64,000 nt of DNA from Streptomyces griseiscabiei (GCF_020010925.1 NZ_JAGJBZ010000002.1:1116001-1180000), one strand, 5' to 3'; counted from the first letter of the stretch, positions 9,073 to 19,988 are shown. Numbers and translations are program-made. Notes: generated by a model from the letters alone, not told the origin.

Positions 9073-10275
9073 TTACGGCGTGGGAGCGCTCTCTGCGCCC
9101 GTGTCCAGCCAGGTCGTCAGCGCCCACCACCAGTGCAGCGTCGCCAGCGTCCCGGACGGACCGTCGAGCGAGCCGTCGGTGAGCGAGGTACCGGTGAGGT
9201 GGTGCAGCCGGCCGAGGCGGTAGCGGACGGTGTTGGGGTGGGTGAACAACGCCGTCGCGGTCCGGTCGAGCCGTCGGCCGCTGTCTAGGAACGCCAGTGC
9301 CGTGAGCGCCAGTTGACGGTGGAAGCCGTCCGCCGGATCGAGTCCGCCGAGGTACCGGCCGCTGAGCGCCGCGCCCAGCACGGAGTGGTCCGCCATCGCG
9401 ATCTCCCCGGCCAGATCGGTCAGTTCACGCACCCCGCGCAGTCCCCGCCGCCCACCGACCTCCAACCCCCTTACGCACAGCCGGTACAGCGGACGCAGCC
9501 GCTCCGGCGTGGCGACCGGGGACGCGACGACGAGCGCCGTCCCGTCCCCGCCCCACCCGGTCAGCTCCTCGTGCCCCGGCAGCCGGGGACACAGCCCCAC
9601 CGCCCGGCCGTCGACGACCCCGAAGACCCCGGGCAGTGCGGAGAGCCGGGCGGCGAGCGCGCGGGCGTGCGCCGGATCGCCGGGGTCCGCCACGAGACAG
9701 CGGTACCGGCCGTGCGCCCGAAGCCCCTCCCGCGCCAGCTCCTCACGGGACGGTACGGGGCTGTCGTCGCCCTCGGTCAGCAGTCGCCGCAACAGCCGGG
9801 CGCGGGCCTCGCCCGCCCCGCGCGGGGTACCCGACTCGGCGGCGCGGTAGCCGCCCACGACATGCCGCTCCACGGCGTCGCCGTACTCCTTCAGCCGCAG
9901 GACGACGGTGAGCAGATCGGCGTCGGACACCCCGGCCGAGCGGCTGCGCTCCACGGTGATCTCCACGACCCGGGTGAGGGCGGCCTGCACCCCGCGCAGC
10001 ACGGCGGTCATCGGGATGCCCTGGGCCGCGCGGTCGGCGCCGAGCAGCAGCGCGGCGGCGAAGTCATGGTCCTCGACCCGGCCGAGCGTGGTGAGCCAGG
10101 TCTCCGCGGCGCCGATCAGGGCGTTGACATGGGAGAGGGTCTCCGTCTCGCCGAGCCGGGCCAGTTCGGGGGAGCGGCTGCGGGCCGCGCGGACCAGTTC
10201 CGCGCAGACGTCCGTGTCGGCGGCCATGGCCCGCAGGACGCCGGTGACCGGCTCGCGCTCGTGGACGACCGTCAT
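9073..10275 (-). CDS. PucR-type helix-turn-helix regulator
   Basis: A 400-residue regulator. The C-terminus carries the PucR helix-turn-helix (HPNTVRYRLGRLHHLTG, about residues 345-361), preceded by a GGDEF-like/RsbT-like helical domain and an N-terminal sensor-like region. A GGAG site precedes the ATG. It is divergent from the FAD oxidoreductase at 10492, separated by 216 bases, and is the obvious candidate to control it. The effector is unknown. Confidence 0.85.
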   Translation of the reverse strand: MTVVHEREPVTGVLRAMAADTDVCAELVRAARSRSPELARLGETETLSHVNALIGAAETWLTTLGRVEDHDFAAALLLGADRAAQGIPMTAVLRGVQAALTRVVEITVERSRSAGVSDADLLTVVLRLKEYGDAVERHVVGGYRAAESGTPRGAGEARARLLRRLLTEGDDSPVPSREELAREGLRAHGRYRCLVADPGDPAHARALAARLSALPGVFGVVDGRAVGLCPRLPGHEELTGWGGDGTALVVASPVATPERLRPLYRLCVRGLEVGGRRGLRGVRELTDLAGEIAMADHSVLGAALSGRYLGGLDPADGFHRQLALTALAFLDSGRRLDRTATALFTHPNTVRYRLGRLHHLTGTSLTDGSLDGPSGTLATLHWWWALTTWLDTGAESAPTP

Positions 10276-10491
10276 GGGCGCTTCTCCCCTCCCGTGCCCA
10301 CCCTTCCGTTCCGTCCCCGGTGCTGTCGCCGGGCCACAACGAAGGGTGGATGTGTTGATCCCCGGCCACTACCCCACGGCTGTGTCGAGCTGGTTTCCTT
10401 GAGGGCTACCGACGGTAACAGCGCTGATGTCGCAGGAACAGCCCCCGTCCCGCGCGTACTTCCCGTCCCTCCCCTCGGAAGGTCCACGCCT

Positions 10492-12288
10492 GTGTCCATT
10501 TCCATGGAGAACTCCGCCTCCCCGGACGGGGTCAGCCGTCGCCGGGTCCTGACGACGACCGGTGGCGTGCTCGCCGGCGCCGCCCTCGCCGCGCAGGCGG
10601 GGACCGCCTTCGCCGCGACGTCGTACGACGCGGACGCGATCGTGGTCGGCCACGGCCTCGCCGGTCTCGTCGCCACCGCCGAACTCGCGGCCGCCGGCCG
10701 CAAGGTGCTGCTGCTCGACCAGGAACCGGAGGCGAGCCTCGGCGGCCAGGCCTTCTGGTCCTTCGGCGGACTGTTCCTCGTCAACTCCGACGAACAGCGC
10801 CTGATGGGCATCAAGGACAACAAGGCCCTGGCCTGGCAGGACTGGCTGGGCACGGCCGGCTTCGACCGGGGCGTCGACGACGCGTCCGGCCAGGACCACT
10901 GGGCCTACAAGTGGGCCGAGGCGTATGTGGACTTCGCCTCCGGCGAGAAGCGGTCCTGGCTCGCCGGGATGGGCATGCAGTGGTTCCCGATCGTCGGCTG
11001 GGCCGAGCGCGGCGGTGGCCTCGCGGACGGCCACGGCAACTCGGTGCCCCGCTTCCACGTCACCTGGGGCACCGGCCCGGCCGTGGTCGAGCCCTTCGAG
11101 AAGAAGGTACGGGCGGCCGTGTCGGCCGGGAACGTCACCTTCAAGTTCCGCCACCGCGTCGACGGCCTGGTGACCACCAACGGCACCGTCACCGGTGTCC
11201 AGGGCGCGATCCTGGAGCCGAGCAGTGTCTCGCGCGGCAAGCCCAGCTCCCGCACGGTCGTCGGCTCCTTCGAACTGAAGGCCCCGGTCGTCGTCGTCAC
11301 CTCCGGCGGCATCGGCGCCAACCACGACCTGGTCCGCGCCAACTGGCCCGCCCGGATGGGCGCCGCGCCCAAGACGATGATCACCGGTGTGCCCGCGCAC
11401 GTGGACGGCCGGATGCTCGCCATCACCGAGAAGGCGGGCGGCCGGATCGTCAACCCCGACCGGATGTGGCACTACACCGAGGGCCTGCGCAACTACGACC
11501 CGATCTGGCCCGGCCACGGCATCCGCATCCTGCCCGGCCCGTCCTCCATGTGGTTCTCCGCCACCGGCAAGCGCTTCAACACCCCCGACATCCCGGGCTA
11601 CGACACCCTCCACACCCTCAAGACGATCACCGACACCGGGTACGACTACTCCTGGTTCGTGACCACGCAGAAGATCCTCGCCAAGGAGTTCGCGCTCTCC
11701 GGCTCCGAGCAGAACCCGGACCTCACCGAGAAGAACATCTGGATGCTCCTCTCGCGCATCTGGCAGACCCCGGAGCCGATCGAGAAGTTCAAGAAGAACG
11801 GTGTGGACTTCGTCGTCGCCTCGTCCCTGTCCGAGATGGTCCGCGGCATGAACAAGCTGACGGGGGAGAACCTGATCGACCTCGCCGACCTGACCCGGCA
11901 GATCGAGGCCCGCGACCGCGAGATCGACAACGAGTACACCAAGGACGTCCAGGTCATGGGCATCCGCAACGCCCTCAAGTACCCGGGCGACACGCTCAGC
12001 CGCACGGCCTCCGCCCACAAGATCATGGACACGGGCGCCCACCCGCTGATCGCCGTACGCCTCAACATCCTGACCCGCAAGACCCTCGGCGGCCTCCAGA
12101 CCGACCTCTCCGGCCGTGTCCTGAACGCCTCCGGCAACCCGGTCCCCGGTCTCTACGCGGCCGGAGAGGTCGCCGGCTTCGGCGGCGGCGGGGTCCACGG
12201 CTACCGCTCCCTGGAGGGCACCTTCCTCGGCGGCTGCCTCTTCTCGGGCCGCCAGTCGGGCAAGGCGGCGGCGGAGGCCACCGGCTGA
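10492..12288 (+). CDS. Tat-exported FAD-binding dehydrogenase (fumarate reductase/KstD-like)
   Basis: A 598-residue flavoprotein. A twin-arginine signal (SRRRVLTT, then a hydrophobic stretch ending AFAA, about residue 40) is followed by the dinucleotide-binding motif VVGHGLAGLVATAELA. The C-terminal PGLYAAGEVAGFGGGGVHGYR block is typical of FAD-binding dehydrogenases of the succinate dehydrogenase/fumarate reductase/3-ketosteroid dehydrogenase superfamily. I chose GTG at 10492 (GGAAGG nine bases upstream) over ATG at 10504. The substrate is unknown. Confidence 0.85.
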   Translation: MSISMENSASPDGVSRRRVLTTTGGVLAGAALAAQAGTAFAATSYDADAIVVGHGLAGLVATAELAAAGRKVLLLDQEPEASLGGQAFWSFGGLFLVNSDEQRLMGIKDNKALAWQDWLGTAGFDRGVDDASGQDHWAYKWAEAYVDFASGEKRSWLAGMGMQWFPIVGWAERGGGLADGHGNSVPRFHVTWGTGPAVVEPFEKKVRAAVSAGNVTFKFRHRVDGLVTTNGTVTGVQGAILEPSSVSRGKPSSRTVVGSFELKAPVVVVTSGGIGANHDLVRANWPARMGAAPKTMITGVPAHVDGRMLAITEKAGGRIVNPDRMWHYTEGLRNYDPIWPGHGIRILPGPSSMWFSATGKRFNTPDIPGYDTLHTLKTITDTGYDYSWFVTTQKILAKEFALSGSEQNPDLTEKNIWMLLSRIWQTPEPIEKFKKNGVDFVVASSLSEMVRGMNKLTGENLIDLADLTRQIEARDREIDNEYTKDVQVMGIRNALKYPGDTLSRTASAHKIMDTGAHPLIAVRLNILTRKTLGGLQTDLSGRVLNASGNPVPGLYAAGEVAGFGGGGVHGYRSLEGTFLGGCLFSGRQSGKAAAEATG

Positions 12289-12333
12289 TCCCACGACGGA
12301 GGTGAGGGCGTGCCCGCGCGCGCCCTCATGCCG

Positions 12334-13032
12334 TCACACCCGGTGCGCGAACACCACCAGGTTCTCCGTGTAGTCCTTGACCTTGCGGTCGTAGGCGCCG
12401 GCGCAGGTGATCAGCCGGACCTCGGGGCGGGACGCGTCGGCGTACACCCGCTCGTCGGGGAAGTCGTCCTTCTCGAACGTCTCCACGTCGTCGACCACGA
12501 AGGACACCCGGCTGCCGTCCGCCCGCGCGACGCGGAAGACGTCCCCCTCCTCCAGTTCGCTCAGCCCCGCGAAGACGGCCGGCGCGGTCGCCGTGTCGAC
12601 GTGCCCGGCGATGATCGAGGTGCCCCGCTCCCCGGGCGCGGCGCCGTCGGCGTGCCAGCCGACGAGGTTGGTGTCGTCGGCTGGCGGGGCGTCGAGCTGC
12701 CCGTCGCGGCCGACGGCGAGGGGGACGAAGGGGGCGCTCACACCGATCTTCGGGATGAGCAGCCGGATCGGTCTGGCCCCGGGGTCGCGCGGCCGTCGCT
12801 CCCGCGGCCGTTCGGCGGGGGCGGTCTCCTCGGCGGGGGAGGAGGCGGGGGCGGCCTGCGGGGCGTGCCGGGCGTTCGGCGGGCGGGAGGCGTCGGACGA
12901 GGAGTCCTCGCCGCCGAACAGACTCACCGCCAGGATCATCAGCACCACGCCGCACAGCACGGTCAGATTGACGCGGGCGCCGGGGCGGGCCGGCACCGGG
13001 TCGGTGCCGGGAGGAGGAGTGTGGGCTGCCAT
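12334..13032 (-). CDS. Class F sortase
   Basis: A 232-residue membrane-anchored cysteine transpeptidase. An N-terminal TM segment (NLTVLCGVVLMILAVSLFG) and a Pro/Arg-rich linker precede the sortase domain with catalytic His in SIIAGHVD, Cys in LITCAG and a C-terminal HR. It attaches sorted proteins to the cell wall or to another nucleophile. The gene downstream of its own promoter region (13188-13730) encodes a probable substrate. I placed the start at the ATG with GGTGAGG just upstream; the longer frame is unsupported. Confidence 0.87.
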   Translation of the reverse strand: MAAHTPPPGTDPVPARPGARVNLTVLCGVVLMILAVSLFGGEDSSSDASRPPNARHAPQAAPASSPAEETAPAERPRERRPRDPGARPIRLLIPKIGVSAPFVPLAVGRDGQLDAPPADDTNLVGWHADGAAPGERGTSIIAGHVDTATAPAVFAGLSELEEGDVFRVARADGSRVSFVVDDVETFEKDDFPDERVYADASRPEVRLITCAGAYDRKVKDYTENLVVFAHRV

Positions 13033-13113
13033 CGGAACCACCTCACCAGGTACGGCAGCGGAACGGGCGCGGCCCCTGCTTCTCAGGGGCGCGAGGCACT
13101 GCGCGACCAGCCC

Positions 13114-13155
13114 CCACCGGGCCGCCGCACGACACACGGTGCGGCGGCCCGGTGG
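13114..13155 (-). terminator. Strong GC-rich hairpin terminator after the sortase-substrate gene
   Basis: A perfect 17-bp stem (arm CACCGGGCCGCCGCAC) with an 8-base loop, directly downstream of the 13188-13730 gene and upstream of the sortase start. Confidence 0.8.
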
Positions 13156-13187
13156 CTATCGGGCCAGGTATCGCGCTCGGCACGGGA

Positions 13188-13730
13188 TCAGGCCACGCTT
13201 CCCGCGGTCTTCTTGCGGCGCAGGGCGTACATCCCCGTGCCGGCCACCGCGAGGACGGCCATACCGCCCGCGGTCGCCGTCGGCGAGGCGAGGGCGCCGC
13301 CCCCGGTGTGCATCCCGCCGCGCGGCTTGTCGTGGTCGGCCTTCCAGCCGCCCTCTTCCTCCTGCTCGTCCTTCCAGGAACCCTTGTCGCTCTCGCCCTT
13401 CCACGACTCCTTGCCGCTCTCGCCCTTCCAGGACTCCTTGGACTCCTTGGACTCCTTGGTGGATTCCTCCGCCTGGTCGTAGCCCCCGGCGTCGGGCTTG
13501 GCGCCCCGCTCGGAGTCCCACTCCTGCGCGTCGGTGAGCGAGGTCAGCGCACCGCCACCCGTGTGAACCCCGCCGCGCGGTCCGTCGTGGCTGCCGTCCT
13601 TGTCGTGCTCCTTGCTGTAGCCATTGTCCTTGTGCTCCCACGCGTCACCGTCGGCGAACGCGCCGGGCGCGGTGACGCCGAGGACGGCGGTGGCCGCCGC
13701 GGTAACGAGCAGCATGCGGGCGATACGCAT
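13188..13730 (-). CDS. Probable sortase-linked surface protein with HTGGG repeats
   Basis: A 180-residue exported protein. The signal peptide (MRIARMLLVTAAATAVLGV ending AFA) is followed by a charged, low-complexity middle with tandem ESWKGES units. The C-terminus has a hydrophobic segment (GGMAVLAVAGTGMYAL) and a basic tail (RRKK), the architecture of a cell-wall sorting signal, but no LPxTG. Instead PRGGMHTGGGAL precedes the hydrophobic stretch, and the same block PRGGVHTGGGAL occurs mid-protein. It neighbours the class F sortase. I infer that it is the sortase substrate with a noncanonical motif; this is not proven. Confidence 0.7.
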   Translation of the reverse strand: MRIARMLLVTAAATAVLGVTAPGAFADGDAWEHKDNGYSKEHDKDGSHDGPRGGVHTGGGALTSLTDAQEWDSERGAKPDAGGYDQAEESTKESKESKESWKGESGKESWKGESDKGSWKDEQEEEGGWKADHDKPRGGMHTGGGALASPTATAGGMAVLAVAGTGMYALRRKKTAGSVA

Positions 13731-13842
13731 CTGATGGTCCTTCCGCCGCAGCGCGGGCAGCTGGTGCTTCGTCAGCTGACGTGACCCGGCTCCGACGTGA
13801 TCCACCGTCAGCCGGATCGCACTCCACCACCACTCAGGGCGC

Positions 13843-14838
13843 TCAGCCGGGTGAACCGGGGGCCTGCTCCCCGAAGGCCTCCAGGATGCGTTCCGCGGCC
13901 CGCGTCGCCGTCAGCTCGCCCTCCCTGACCTGTTGTTCGAGTCCGGGCGCGAGGGAGCGGACGCCGGGGTGGGTGCGCAGCCGGTCGAGGAGTTCGTCGC
14001 GGACCATCGACCAGGTCCAGTCGATCTGCTGGTCCCGCCGCCGCGCGGCGAGCCGGCCGGTGGAGTCCAGGAGCGCGCGGTGCTGCTCCAGCCGCTCCCA
14101 GACCGTGTCCAGGCCGGTCGACTCGCGGGCGCTGCAGCTCAGCACCGGCGGTGCCCAGGCCGCGTCCCTGCCGTGCATCAGCCGCAGGGCGCCCGCCAGC
14201 TCACGGGCCGCCGTCCGGGCGTCGCGTTCGTGCGGGCCGTCCGCCTTGTTGACGGCGAGCACGTCGGCCAGCTCCAGGACGCCCTTCTTGATGCCCTGGA
14301 GCTGGTCGCCGGTCCGGGCCAGGGTGAGGAGCAGGAAGGAGTCGACCATGTTCGCGACGGCCGTCTCGGACTGGCCGACGCCGACGGTCTCCACCAGCAC
14401 CACGTCGTAGCCCGCCGCCTCCATCACCACGATCGACTCCCGGGTGGCCTTCGCGACCCCGCCGAGCGTCCCGGCCGTGGGCGAGGGCCGTACGAAGGCC
14501 GCCGGGTCGACGGCCAGCCGCTCCATACGGGTCTTGTCGCCGAGGATCGAACCGCCCGTACGGCTCGACGAAGGGTCCACCGCCAGCACCGCCACCCGGT
14601 GCCCGAGCGAGGTCAGCATCGTGCCGAACGCGTCGATGAACGTCGACTTGCCGACCCCCGGTACCCCGCTGACCCCGATCCGCCGCGCCCGTCCGCTGTG
14701 CGGCAGCAGCGCGGTCAGCAACTCCTGGGCCAGCGCCCGGTGCTGGGGCCGGGTGGACTCGACGAGGGTGATGGCGCGGGCGATGACCGCCCGCTTCCCG
14801 TCGAGGACACCCTTGGCGTAGGCGTCGACATCGATCAC
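13843..14838 (-). CDS. meaB: MeaB/ArgK-type G3E GTPase (methylmalonyl-CoA mutase chaperone)
   Basis: A 331-residue GTPase that protects and reactivates B12-dependent methylmalonyl-CoA mutase. Visible elements are the P-loop GVPGVGKST, the switch region ETVGVGQSE, and NKADG as the base-specificity motif. It begins at a GTG that overlaps the mutB stop (GTGA), which fits co-expression. The order mutA-mutB-meaB is the standard actinomycete arrangement. Confidence 0.93.
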   Translation of the reverse strand: MIDVDAYAKGVLDGKRAVIARAITLVESTRPQHRALAQELLTALLPHSGRARRIGVSGVPGVGKSTFIDAFGTMLTSLGHRVAVLAVDPSSSRTGGSILGDKTRMERLAVDPAAFVRPSPTAGTLGGVAKATRESIVVMEAAGYDVVLVETVGVGQSETAVANMVDSFLLLTLARTGDQLQGIKKGVLELADVLAVNKADGPHERDARTAARELAGALRLMHGRDAAWAPPVLSCSARESTGLDTVWERLEQHRALLDSTGRLAARRRDQQIDWTWSMVRDELLDRLRTHPGVRSLAPGLEQQVREGELTATRAAERILEAFGEQAPGSPG

Positions 14839-17018
14839 CGGGCGTGCCCGAGGTCGTCCGACAGCCGCTCCACCAGGTCGTACGCCGCGTCCGGGATGAC
14901 CGTGCCCGGCGGGAAGACGGCCGCCGCGCCCATCTCCAGGAGCGTCGGCACGTCCTGCGGCGGGATCACCCCGCCGACCACGATCATGATGTCCTCGCGG
15001 CCCTCCTCGGCCAGCTGCTCCTTCAGCGCCGGGACGAGGGTGAGATGCCCGGCTGCCAGCGACGACACCCCGACGATGTGCACATCCGCCTCGACGGCCT
15101 GGCGGGCCACCTCGGCCGGGGTCTGGAAGAGCGGGCCGACGTCCACGTCGAAGCCCAGGTCGGCGAAGGCGGTCGCGATCACCTTCTGGCCCCGGTCGTG
15201 GCCGTCCTGCCCCATCTTGGCGACCAGGATGCGCGGGCGGCGGCCCTCGGCCTCGGCGAAGCCGTCCACCAGACTCCGGGTGCGCTCCACGTTCGGGGAC
15301 TCGCCTGCTTCGTTGCGGTACACCCCGGAGATCGTACGGATCTGGCTCGCGTGCCGGCCGTAGACCTTCTCCAGGGCGTCGGAGATCTCGCCGACGGTGG
15401 CCTTGGCGCGGGCCGCGTTCACGGCCAGCTCCAGCAGGTTGCCCTCGCCGCCGGCCGCGCGGGTCAGCGCGTCCAGCGAGTCCTGGCAGGCCCGCTCGTC
15501 GCGCTCCGCGCGCAGCCGCCGCAGCTTCTCGATCTGCTGGGCGCGGACGGAGGAGTTGTCGACCTTGAGGACGTCGATCTGCTCGTCGCTGTCGACCCGG
15601 TACTTGTTGACACCGATGACCGGCTGCCGTCCGGAGTCGATCCGGGCCTGGGTACGGGCGGCGGCCTCCTCCACGCGCAGCTTGGGGATGCCGGCGTCGA
15701 TGGCCTGGGCCATGCCGCCCGCCGCCTCGACCTCCTGGATGTGCTGCCAGGCGCGGCGGGCGAGGTCGTACGTCAGCTTCTCGACGTAGGCGCTGCCGCC
15801 CCACGGGTCGATGGCCCGGGTGGTGCCGGACTCCTGCTGGATGAGGAGCTGGGTGTTGCGGGCGATGCGCGCCGAGAAGTCGGTGGGCAGCGCGAGGGCC
15901 TCGTCGAGGGCGTTGGTGTGCAGCGACTGGGTGTGGCCCTGGGTGGCCGCCATCGCCTCCACACACGTACGGGTGACGTTGTTGAAGACGTCCTGCGCGG
16001 TCAGCGACCAGCCCGAGGTCTGCGAATGGGTGCGCAGGGAGAGCGACTTGGAGTTCTTGGGGTCGAACTGCCTCACCAGCTTGGCCCACAGCAGACGGGC
16101 CGCGCGCAGCTTGGCGACCTCCATGAAGAAGTTCATGCCGATCGCCCAGAAGAACGACAGCCGGGGTGCGAACGCGTCCACGTCCAGGCCCGCCTCACGG
16201 CCCGCGCGGATGTACTCGACACCGTCCGCGAGGGTGTACGCCAGCTCCAGGTCGGCCGTCGCCCCGGCCTCCTGGATGTGGTAGCCGGAGATGGAGATCG
16301 AGTTGTAGCGGGGCATCTTCTGCGAGGTGAAGGCGAAGATGTCGGAGATGATCCGCATCGACGGCTTCGGCGGATAGATGTAGGTGTTGCGGACCATGAA
16401 CTCCTTGAGGATGTCGTTCTGGATGGTCCCCGCCAGCTTCTCCGCCGGCACCCCCTGCTCCTCGGCCGCCACGATGTAGAGCGCGAGCACGGGCAGCACC
16501 GCGCCGTTCATCGTCATGGACACGGTCATCTTGTCGAGGGGGATGCCGTCGAAGAGCTGCCGCATGTCGAGGATCGAGTCGATCGCCACGCCCGCCATGC
16601 CGACGTCACCGGTCACGCGCGGGTGGTCGCTGTCGTAGCCCCGGTGGGTCGGCAGGTCGAAGGCGACGGACAGGCCCTTCTGACCGGCCGCCAGATTGCG
16701 GCGGTAGAAGGCGTTGGACTCCTCGGCCGTGGAGAAGCCCGCGTACTGGCGGATCGTCCAGGGCTGGTTGACGTACATCGTCGGGTACGGGCCGCGCAGA
16801 TACGGGGCCACGCCCGGGTACGTGCCCAGGAAATCCAGGCCCTCCAGGTCCTGCCCGGTGTACAGCGGCTTGACCGGGATGCCCTCCGGGGTCTCCCAGA
16901 GCAGATCATCCCCGTCGGACGCCTTCTTGACGGCCGCACGCCAGTCGTCGGCGCCGCCGTCGAGGGCCGGGGAGCCCAGCTCGATCCCGGAGAAGTCGGG
17001 GATGGAGGGGACGGTCAT
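14835..17018 (-). CDS. mutB: Methylmalonyl-CoA mutase, large (catalytic) subunit
   Basis: A 727-residue adenosylcobalamin enzyme interconverting succinyl-CoA and methylmalonyl-CoA, which supplies extender units for polyketides and links to propionate metabolism. The N-terminal TIM barrel contains the substrate-region segments [18 protein letters not shown] and [12 protein letters not shown]. The C-terminal B12 domain has the cobalt-ligand motif DGHDRGQKV. The ATG overlaps the mutA stop by one base (TGATG), and the length is typical. Confidence 0.95.
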   Translation of the reverse strand: MTVPSIPDFSGIELGSPALDGGADDWRAAVKKASDGDDLLWETPEGIPVKPLYTGQDLEGLDFLGTYPGVAPYLRGPYPTMYVNQPWTIRQYAGFSTAEESNAFYRRNLAAGQKGLSVAFDLPTHRGYDSDHPRVTGDVGMAGVAIDSILDMRQLFDGIPLDKMTVSMTMNGAVLPVLALYIVAAEEQGVPAEKLAGTIQNDILKEFMVRNTYIYPPKPSMRIISDIFAFTSQKMPRYNSISISGYHIQEAGATADLELAYTLADGVEYIRAGREAGLDVDAFAPRLSFFWAIGMNFFMEVAKLRAARLLWAKLVRQFDPKNSKSLSLRTHSQTSGWSLTAQDVFNNVTRTCVEAMAATQGHTQSLHTNALDEALALPTDFSARIARNTQLLIQQESGTTRAIDPWGGSAYVEKLTYDLARRAWQHIQEVEAAGGMAQAIDAGIPKLRVEEAAARTQARIDSGRQPVIGVNKYRVDSDEQIDVLKVDNSSVRAQQIEKLRRLRAERDERACQDSLDALTRAAGGEGNLLELAVNAARAKATVGEISDALEKVYGRHASQIRTISGVYRNEAGESPNVERTRSLVDGFAEAEGRRPRILVAKMGQDGHDRGQKVIATAFADLGFDVDVGPLFQTPAEVARQAVEADVHIVGVSSLAAGHLTLVPALKEQLAEEGREDIMIVVGGVIPPQDVPTLLEMGAAAVFPPGTVIPDAAYDLVERLSDDLGHAR

Positions 17019-18826
17019 CAGGACACTCCCATGCGGTCGAGGGTCGCGGAGAGCACGGCCACGGCGTCGCAGCCCGCGAAGACATGGGCGTCGACATCGG
17101 TGTACTGCCCGGGACGGCCGGCGAGGAACACATGCGCGGCCCCGGCGGCTTTCAGCTCGGCGGCCACGGTCGCGGCCCGCTCCTCGTAGAGCGCGTCGCT
17201 GGAGCACAGACAGACCTCCGAGGCGCCGCTCTCCTCGAAGGTGCCCTCGGCGACCGGCTCGATGCCGCCCGCCTGGAAGAGGTTGGCGGCGAAGGTGGTC
17301 CGGGCGGTGTGGGCGGCGGCGGGGCCGAGGGAGGCCAGGAAGACCCGGGGCCGGGAGCCGGTGGCGGCCAGATGGGCGTCCGAGCGGGCGCGCAGCGCCT
17401 CGTACGCCTCGTCGCGGGTGACACGGGGGAGACCGCCGGACAGCGGTTCGGGGGCGGGCTCGCGGAGCACCGGCTTCTCGGCCAGATGCGGGAACTCGCT
17501 GACGCCGGTGACCGGTTCGCGGCGCTTGGCCAGCTTCGCGCCGCGGGCCGCCCAGGTCTCGGCGAGGTCCTGGCCGAGCCGCCCCGAGCGCAACGCGGCC
17601 GACAGCCCGCCGTGTCGCTCGATCCGCCGGAAGAAATCCCAGCCCGCGTGGGCGAGTTCGTCCGTCAGCCGTTCCACGTACCAGGAGCCGCCCGCCGGGT
17701 CGATGACCCGGGCCAGGTGGGACTCCTCGATGAGGATCGTGGAGGTGTTGCGGGCGATACGCCGGGCGAACGCGTCCGGCAGCCCCAGCGCGTGGTCGAA
17801 GGGCAGCACGGTGACCGAGTCGGCGCCGCCCGCCCCGGCGGCCAGGGTGGCGATGGTGGTGCGCAGCATGTTCACCCACGGGTCGCGGCGCGTCATCATC
17901 ACCGGCGAGGTCACCGCGGCCTGCGTCTGCGCCCCGGCGGCGGGCGCCCCGCACACCTCGGCGACCCGGGCCCACAGCCGCCGCGCGGCCCGCAGCTTGG
18001 CGATCGTCAGGAACTGGTCGGCGGTGGCCGCGTACCGGAACTCCAGCTGCCCACAGGCCTGTTCGGCGCTCAGCCCGGACGCGGTCAGCTCCCGCAGATA
18101 CGCGACACCGGTCGCGAGCGAGGCGCCCAGCTCCTGGGCGGCCGAACCGCCGGCCTCGTGGTACGGCAGGGCGTCCACGGTCAGGGCGCGCAGCCCCGGG
18201 TACCGCTCCGCGCACAGCCGCGCCAGGCCGGCGACCGGGGCGAAGTCGTACGCCTGTCCGGTGCGGGCCTGGTGGCCGAGGGGGTCGGCGCCCAGGTTGC
18301 CGCGCGCGGCCTCCCCGGTGACACCCCGTTCGGCGTACAGCCGCAGCAACTCCCGTGCGGCGGGCTCGAACTCGGCGCCCGCGTCCAGGACGACCGGGGC
18401 GAGGTCGAGGTAGACACCTTCGAGGACCGGGGCGAGCGACGACACCGGCATACCGGACGCGCCGACCACCAGCCACAGGGAGGTGACGCCGTTCTCCAGG
18501 TCCGCGAGCACCGCGTCGTGGTCCGCCGCCGTGTGCCGCTGGCGTACGTCCCAGCCGCCGACGGTGTTGCCCGCGGCCCGGCCTCCTCGGACGAAGGGCG
18601 CGAAGCCGGGGAGACCCGGCGGGGGCGCGATGTCGTGCGCGGTGTAGAGAGGACGGGTGCGCAGCCCGTCCTCCAGCGCGGTGGACAGGGCTTCCTCGGC
18701 CTGAGCGCCCTCGACGTCCTTGCCCGACTTGCGCAGCACGCCCGCAACAAGGCGCTGCCACTGCTCGTGGGTTGCGTCAGGGAACTCGGCGGCCAGCTCA
18801 AGCCCGTCGTCAGGCAGGACCGTCAT
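17018..18826 (-). CDS. mutA: Methylmalonyl-CoA mutase, small subunit
   Basis: A 602-residue non-catalytic partner of MutB. It keeps the barrel and B12-domain folds ([25 protein letters not shown] and [11 protein letters not shown]) but lacks the DxHxxG cobalt ligand, as expected for MutA. It is the first gene of the mutA-mutB-meaB operon. The start at 18826 faces a divergent copper chaperone promoter region. Confidence 0.93.
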   Translation of the reverse strand: MTVLPDDGLELAAEFPDATHEQWQRLVAGVLRKSGKDVEGAQAEEALSTALEDGLRTRPLYTAHDIAPPPGLPGFAPFVRGGRAAGNTVGGWDVRQRHTAADHDAVLADLENGVTSLWLVVGASGMPVSSLAPVLEGVYLDLAPVVLDAGAEFEPAARELLRLYAERGVTGEAARGNLGADPLGHQARTGQAYDFAPVAGLARLCAERYPGLRALTVDALPYHEAGGSAAQELGASLATGVAYLRELTASGLSAEQACGQLEFRYAATADQFLTIAKLRAARRLWARVAEVCGAPAAGAQTQAAVTSPVMMTRRDPWVNMLRTTIATLAAGAGGADSVTVLPFDHALGLPDAFARRIARNTSTILIEESHLARVIDPAGGSWYVERLTDELAHAGWDFFRRIERHGGLSAALRSGRLGQDLAETWAARGAKLAKRREPVTGVSEFPHLAEKPVLREPAPEPLSGGLPRVTRDEAYEALRARSDAHLAATGSRPRVFLASLGPAAAHTARTTFAANLFQAGGIEPVAEGTFEESGASEVCLCSSDALYEERAATVAAELKAAGAAHVFLAGRPGQYTDVDAHVFAGCDAVAVLSATLDRMGVS

Positions 18827-19039
18827 GCTCGGATGCTAGGCCAGAGACACAAAGGAGCAGCAGGGGACGCGGCTGTGACCTTGCCCTCCCTGGGGTGACC
18901 TTGAAATCGGGCCGGTTACCTGCCGGTCACTTACGGGCCTGGGATGAACGTCGTGGGGTGGTCCGCCGTACCTCGTGCCACGCGGCCCGTGCGCCTCCGC
19001 GGCGCGGTCACCGGGCCGACCGAGGACAGGAGCGACCCC

Positions 19040-19264
19040 ATGGCCGAGAAGTACTTCACCGTGTTCGGGATGAGCTGCGGCCACTGCGCCGCGAGCGTCA
19101 CCGCGGAGGTCGACGGGGTGCCCGGCGTCACCGAGGTCGATGTCGACATACGGGCCGGCCTGGTGACCGTGCGCGGGGAGACGGTCGACGACACGGCCGT
19201 CCGCACGGCCATCGAGGAGGCGGGCTACGAGGTGGCGGAGGTCGTGCGGCGGGCCGCGGCCTGA
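19040..19264 (+). CDS. CopZ-like heavy-metal-associated copper chaperone
   Basis: A 74-residue HMA-domain protein with the metal site GMSCGHCAAS (Cys-x-x-Cys). It would bind Cu(I) and pass it to a P-type ATPase, none of which is in this window. I chose the ATG at 19040, preceded by AGGAG; upstream in-frame residues are not conserved in the family. Confidence 0.9.
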   Translation: MAEKYFTVFGMSCGHCAASVTAEVDGVPGVTEVDVDIRAGLVTVRGETVDDTAVRTAIEEAGYEVAEVVRRAAA

Positions 19265-19389
19265 GCCGGGAAGCAGCAAGGGAAGGCGCGGCAACGTTGC
19301 CGGAACACGGCAATGAACCGGTCCCCCTACCCGTGTGAGGATCCCCTCAAGCCGGGGATCGGCGGCGGGGCGGGAGGGGGACGGCACGG

Positions 19390-19899
19390 ATGACCTGGTA
19401 CTTCGGACTCGGCATCACGGGGGTCGTGCTGCTCGCCCTGTCGCTGGTCTTCGACGGGGCGCTGGAGGGTGTGTTCGACGGCGTTCTGGACGGGGCCCTG
19501 GAAGGGTGGCTGTCGTTGCCGGTCGTCGCCGGGTTCCTGGGGGCGACCGGCTTCGGCGGAGTCCTCGCGACCGAGGTGCTGGACGCGGGTCCGGTGCTCG
19601 CCACCGGGTGCGGAGTGCTCCTCGGAGCCGGTGCGGCCTGGGTGACGTACCGCTTCGGGCGGGCCCTGATGCGCGAACGGACGGCCGTCGCACCGCGGGG
19701 TGAGGATCTGGTGGGCACCGCGGGCCGTGTGGTGACCGCCATTCCGCCCGACGGGTTCGGCGAGGTGCTGCTGCGGCGCGCCGGCCAGCCGGTGAAGTGC
19801 GCGGCGCGCAGCGCGGGGCCGGTCGCCCGGGGCGCCGAGGTGTGGGTGGAGGCGGCGCCGACCGCCACGTCGGTGGTCGTACGCCCCGTGGACGGCTGA
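19390..19899 (+). CDS. NfeD-like membrane protein
   Basis: A 169-residue protein with three or so TM segments in the first 95 residues and a C-terminal OB-fold (from about residue 105, GEDLVGTAGRVVTAIPPDGFGEVLL) typical of NfeD. It is followed by a flotillin/SPFH gene, the classical NfeD-flotillin pairing of membrane-microdomain organisation. The acidic/hydrophobic repeat DGALEGVFDGVLDGALEG near residue 22 is a local oddity. Confidence 0.87.
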   Translation: MTWYFGLGITGVVLLALSLVFDGALEGVFDGVLDGALEGWLSLPVVAGFLGATGFGGVLATEVLDAGPVLATGCGVLLGAGAAWVTYRFGRALMRERTAVAPRGEDLVGTAGRVVTAIPPDGFGEVLLRRAGQPVKCAARSAGPVARGAEVWVEAAPTATSVVVRPVDG

Positions 19900-19988
19900 G
19901 CCCTTCCTGCCCTCCTCCCTTCCCCTCCCTTCTTCTCTTCGTCTTTTCCTTCTCTCTTCTTTTCTTGTGTGATTCGGGGGTATTTGTC

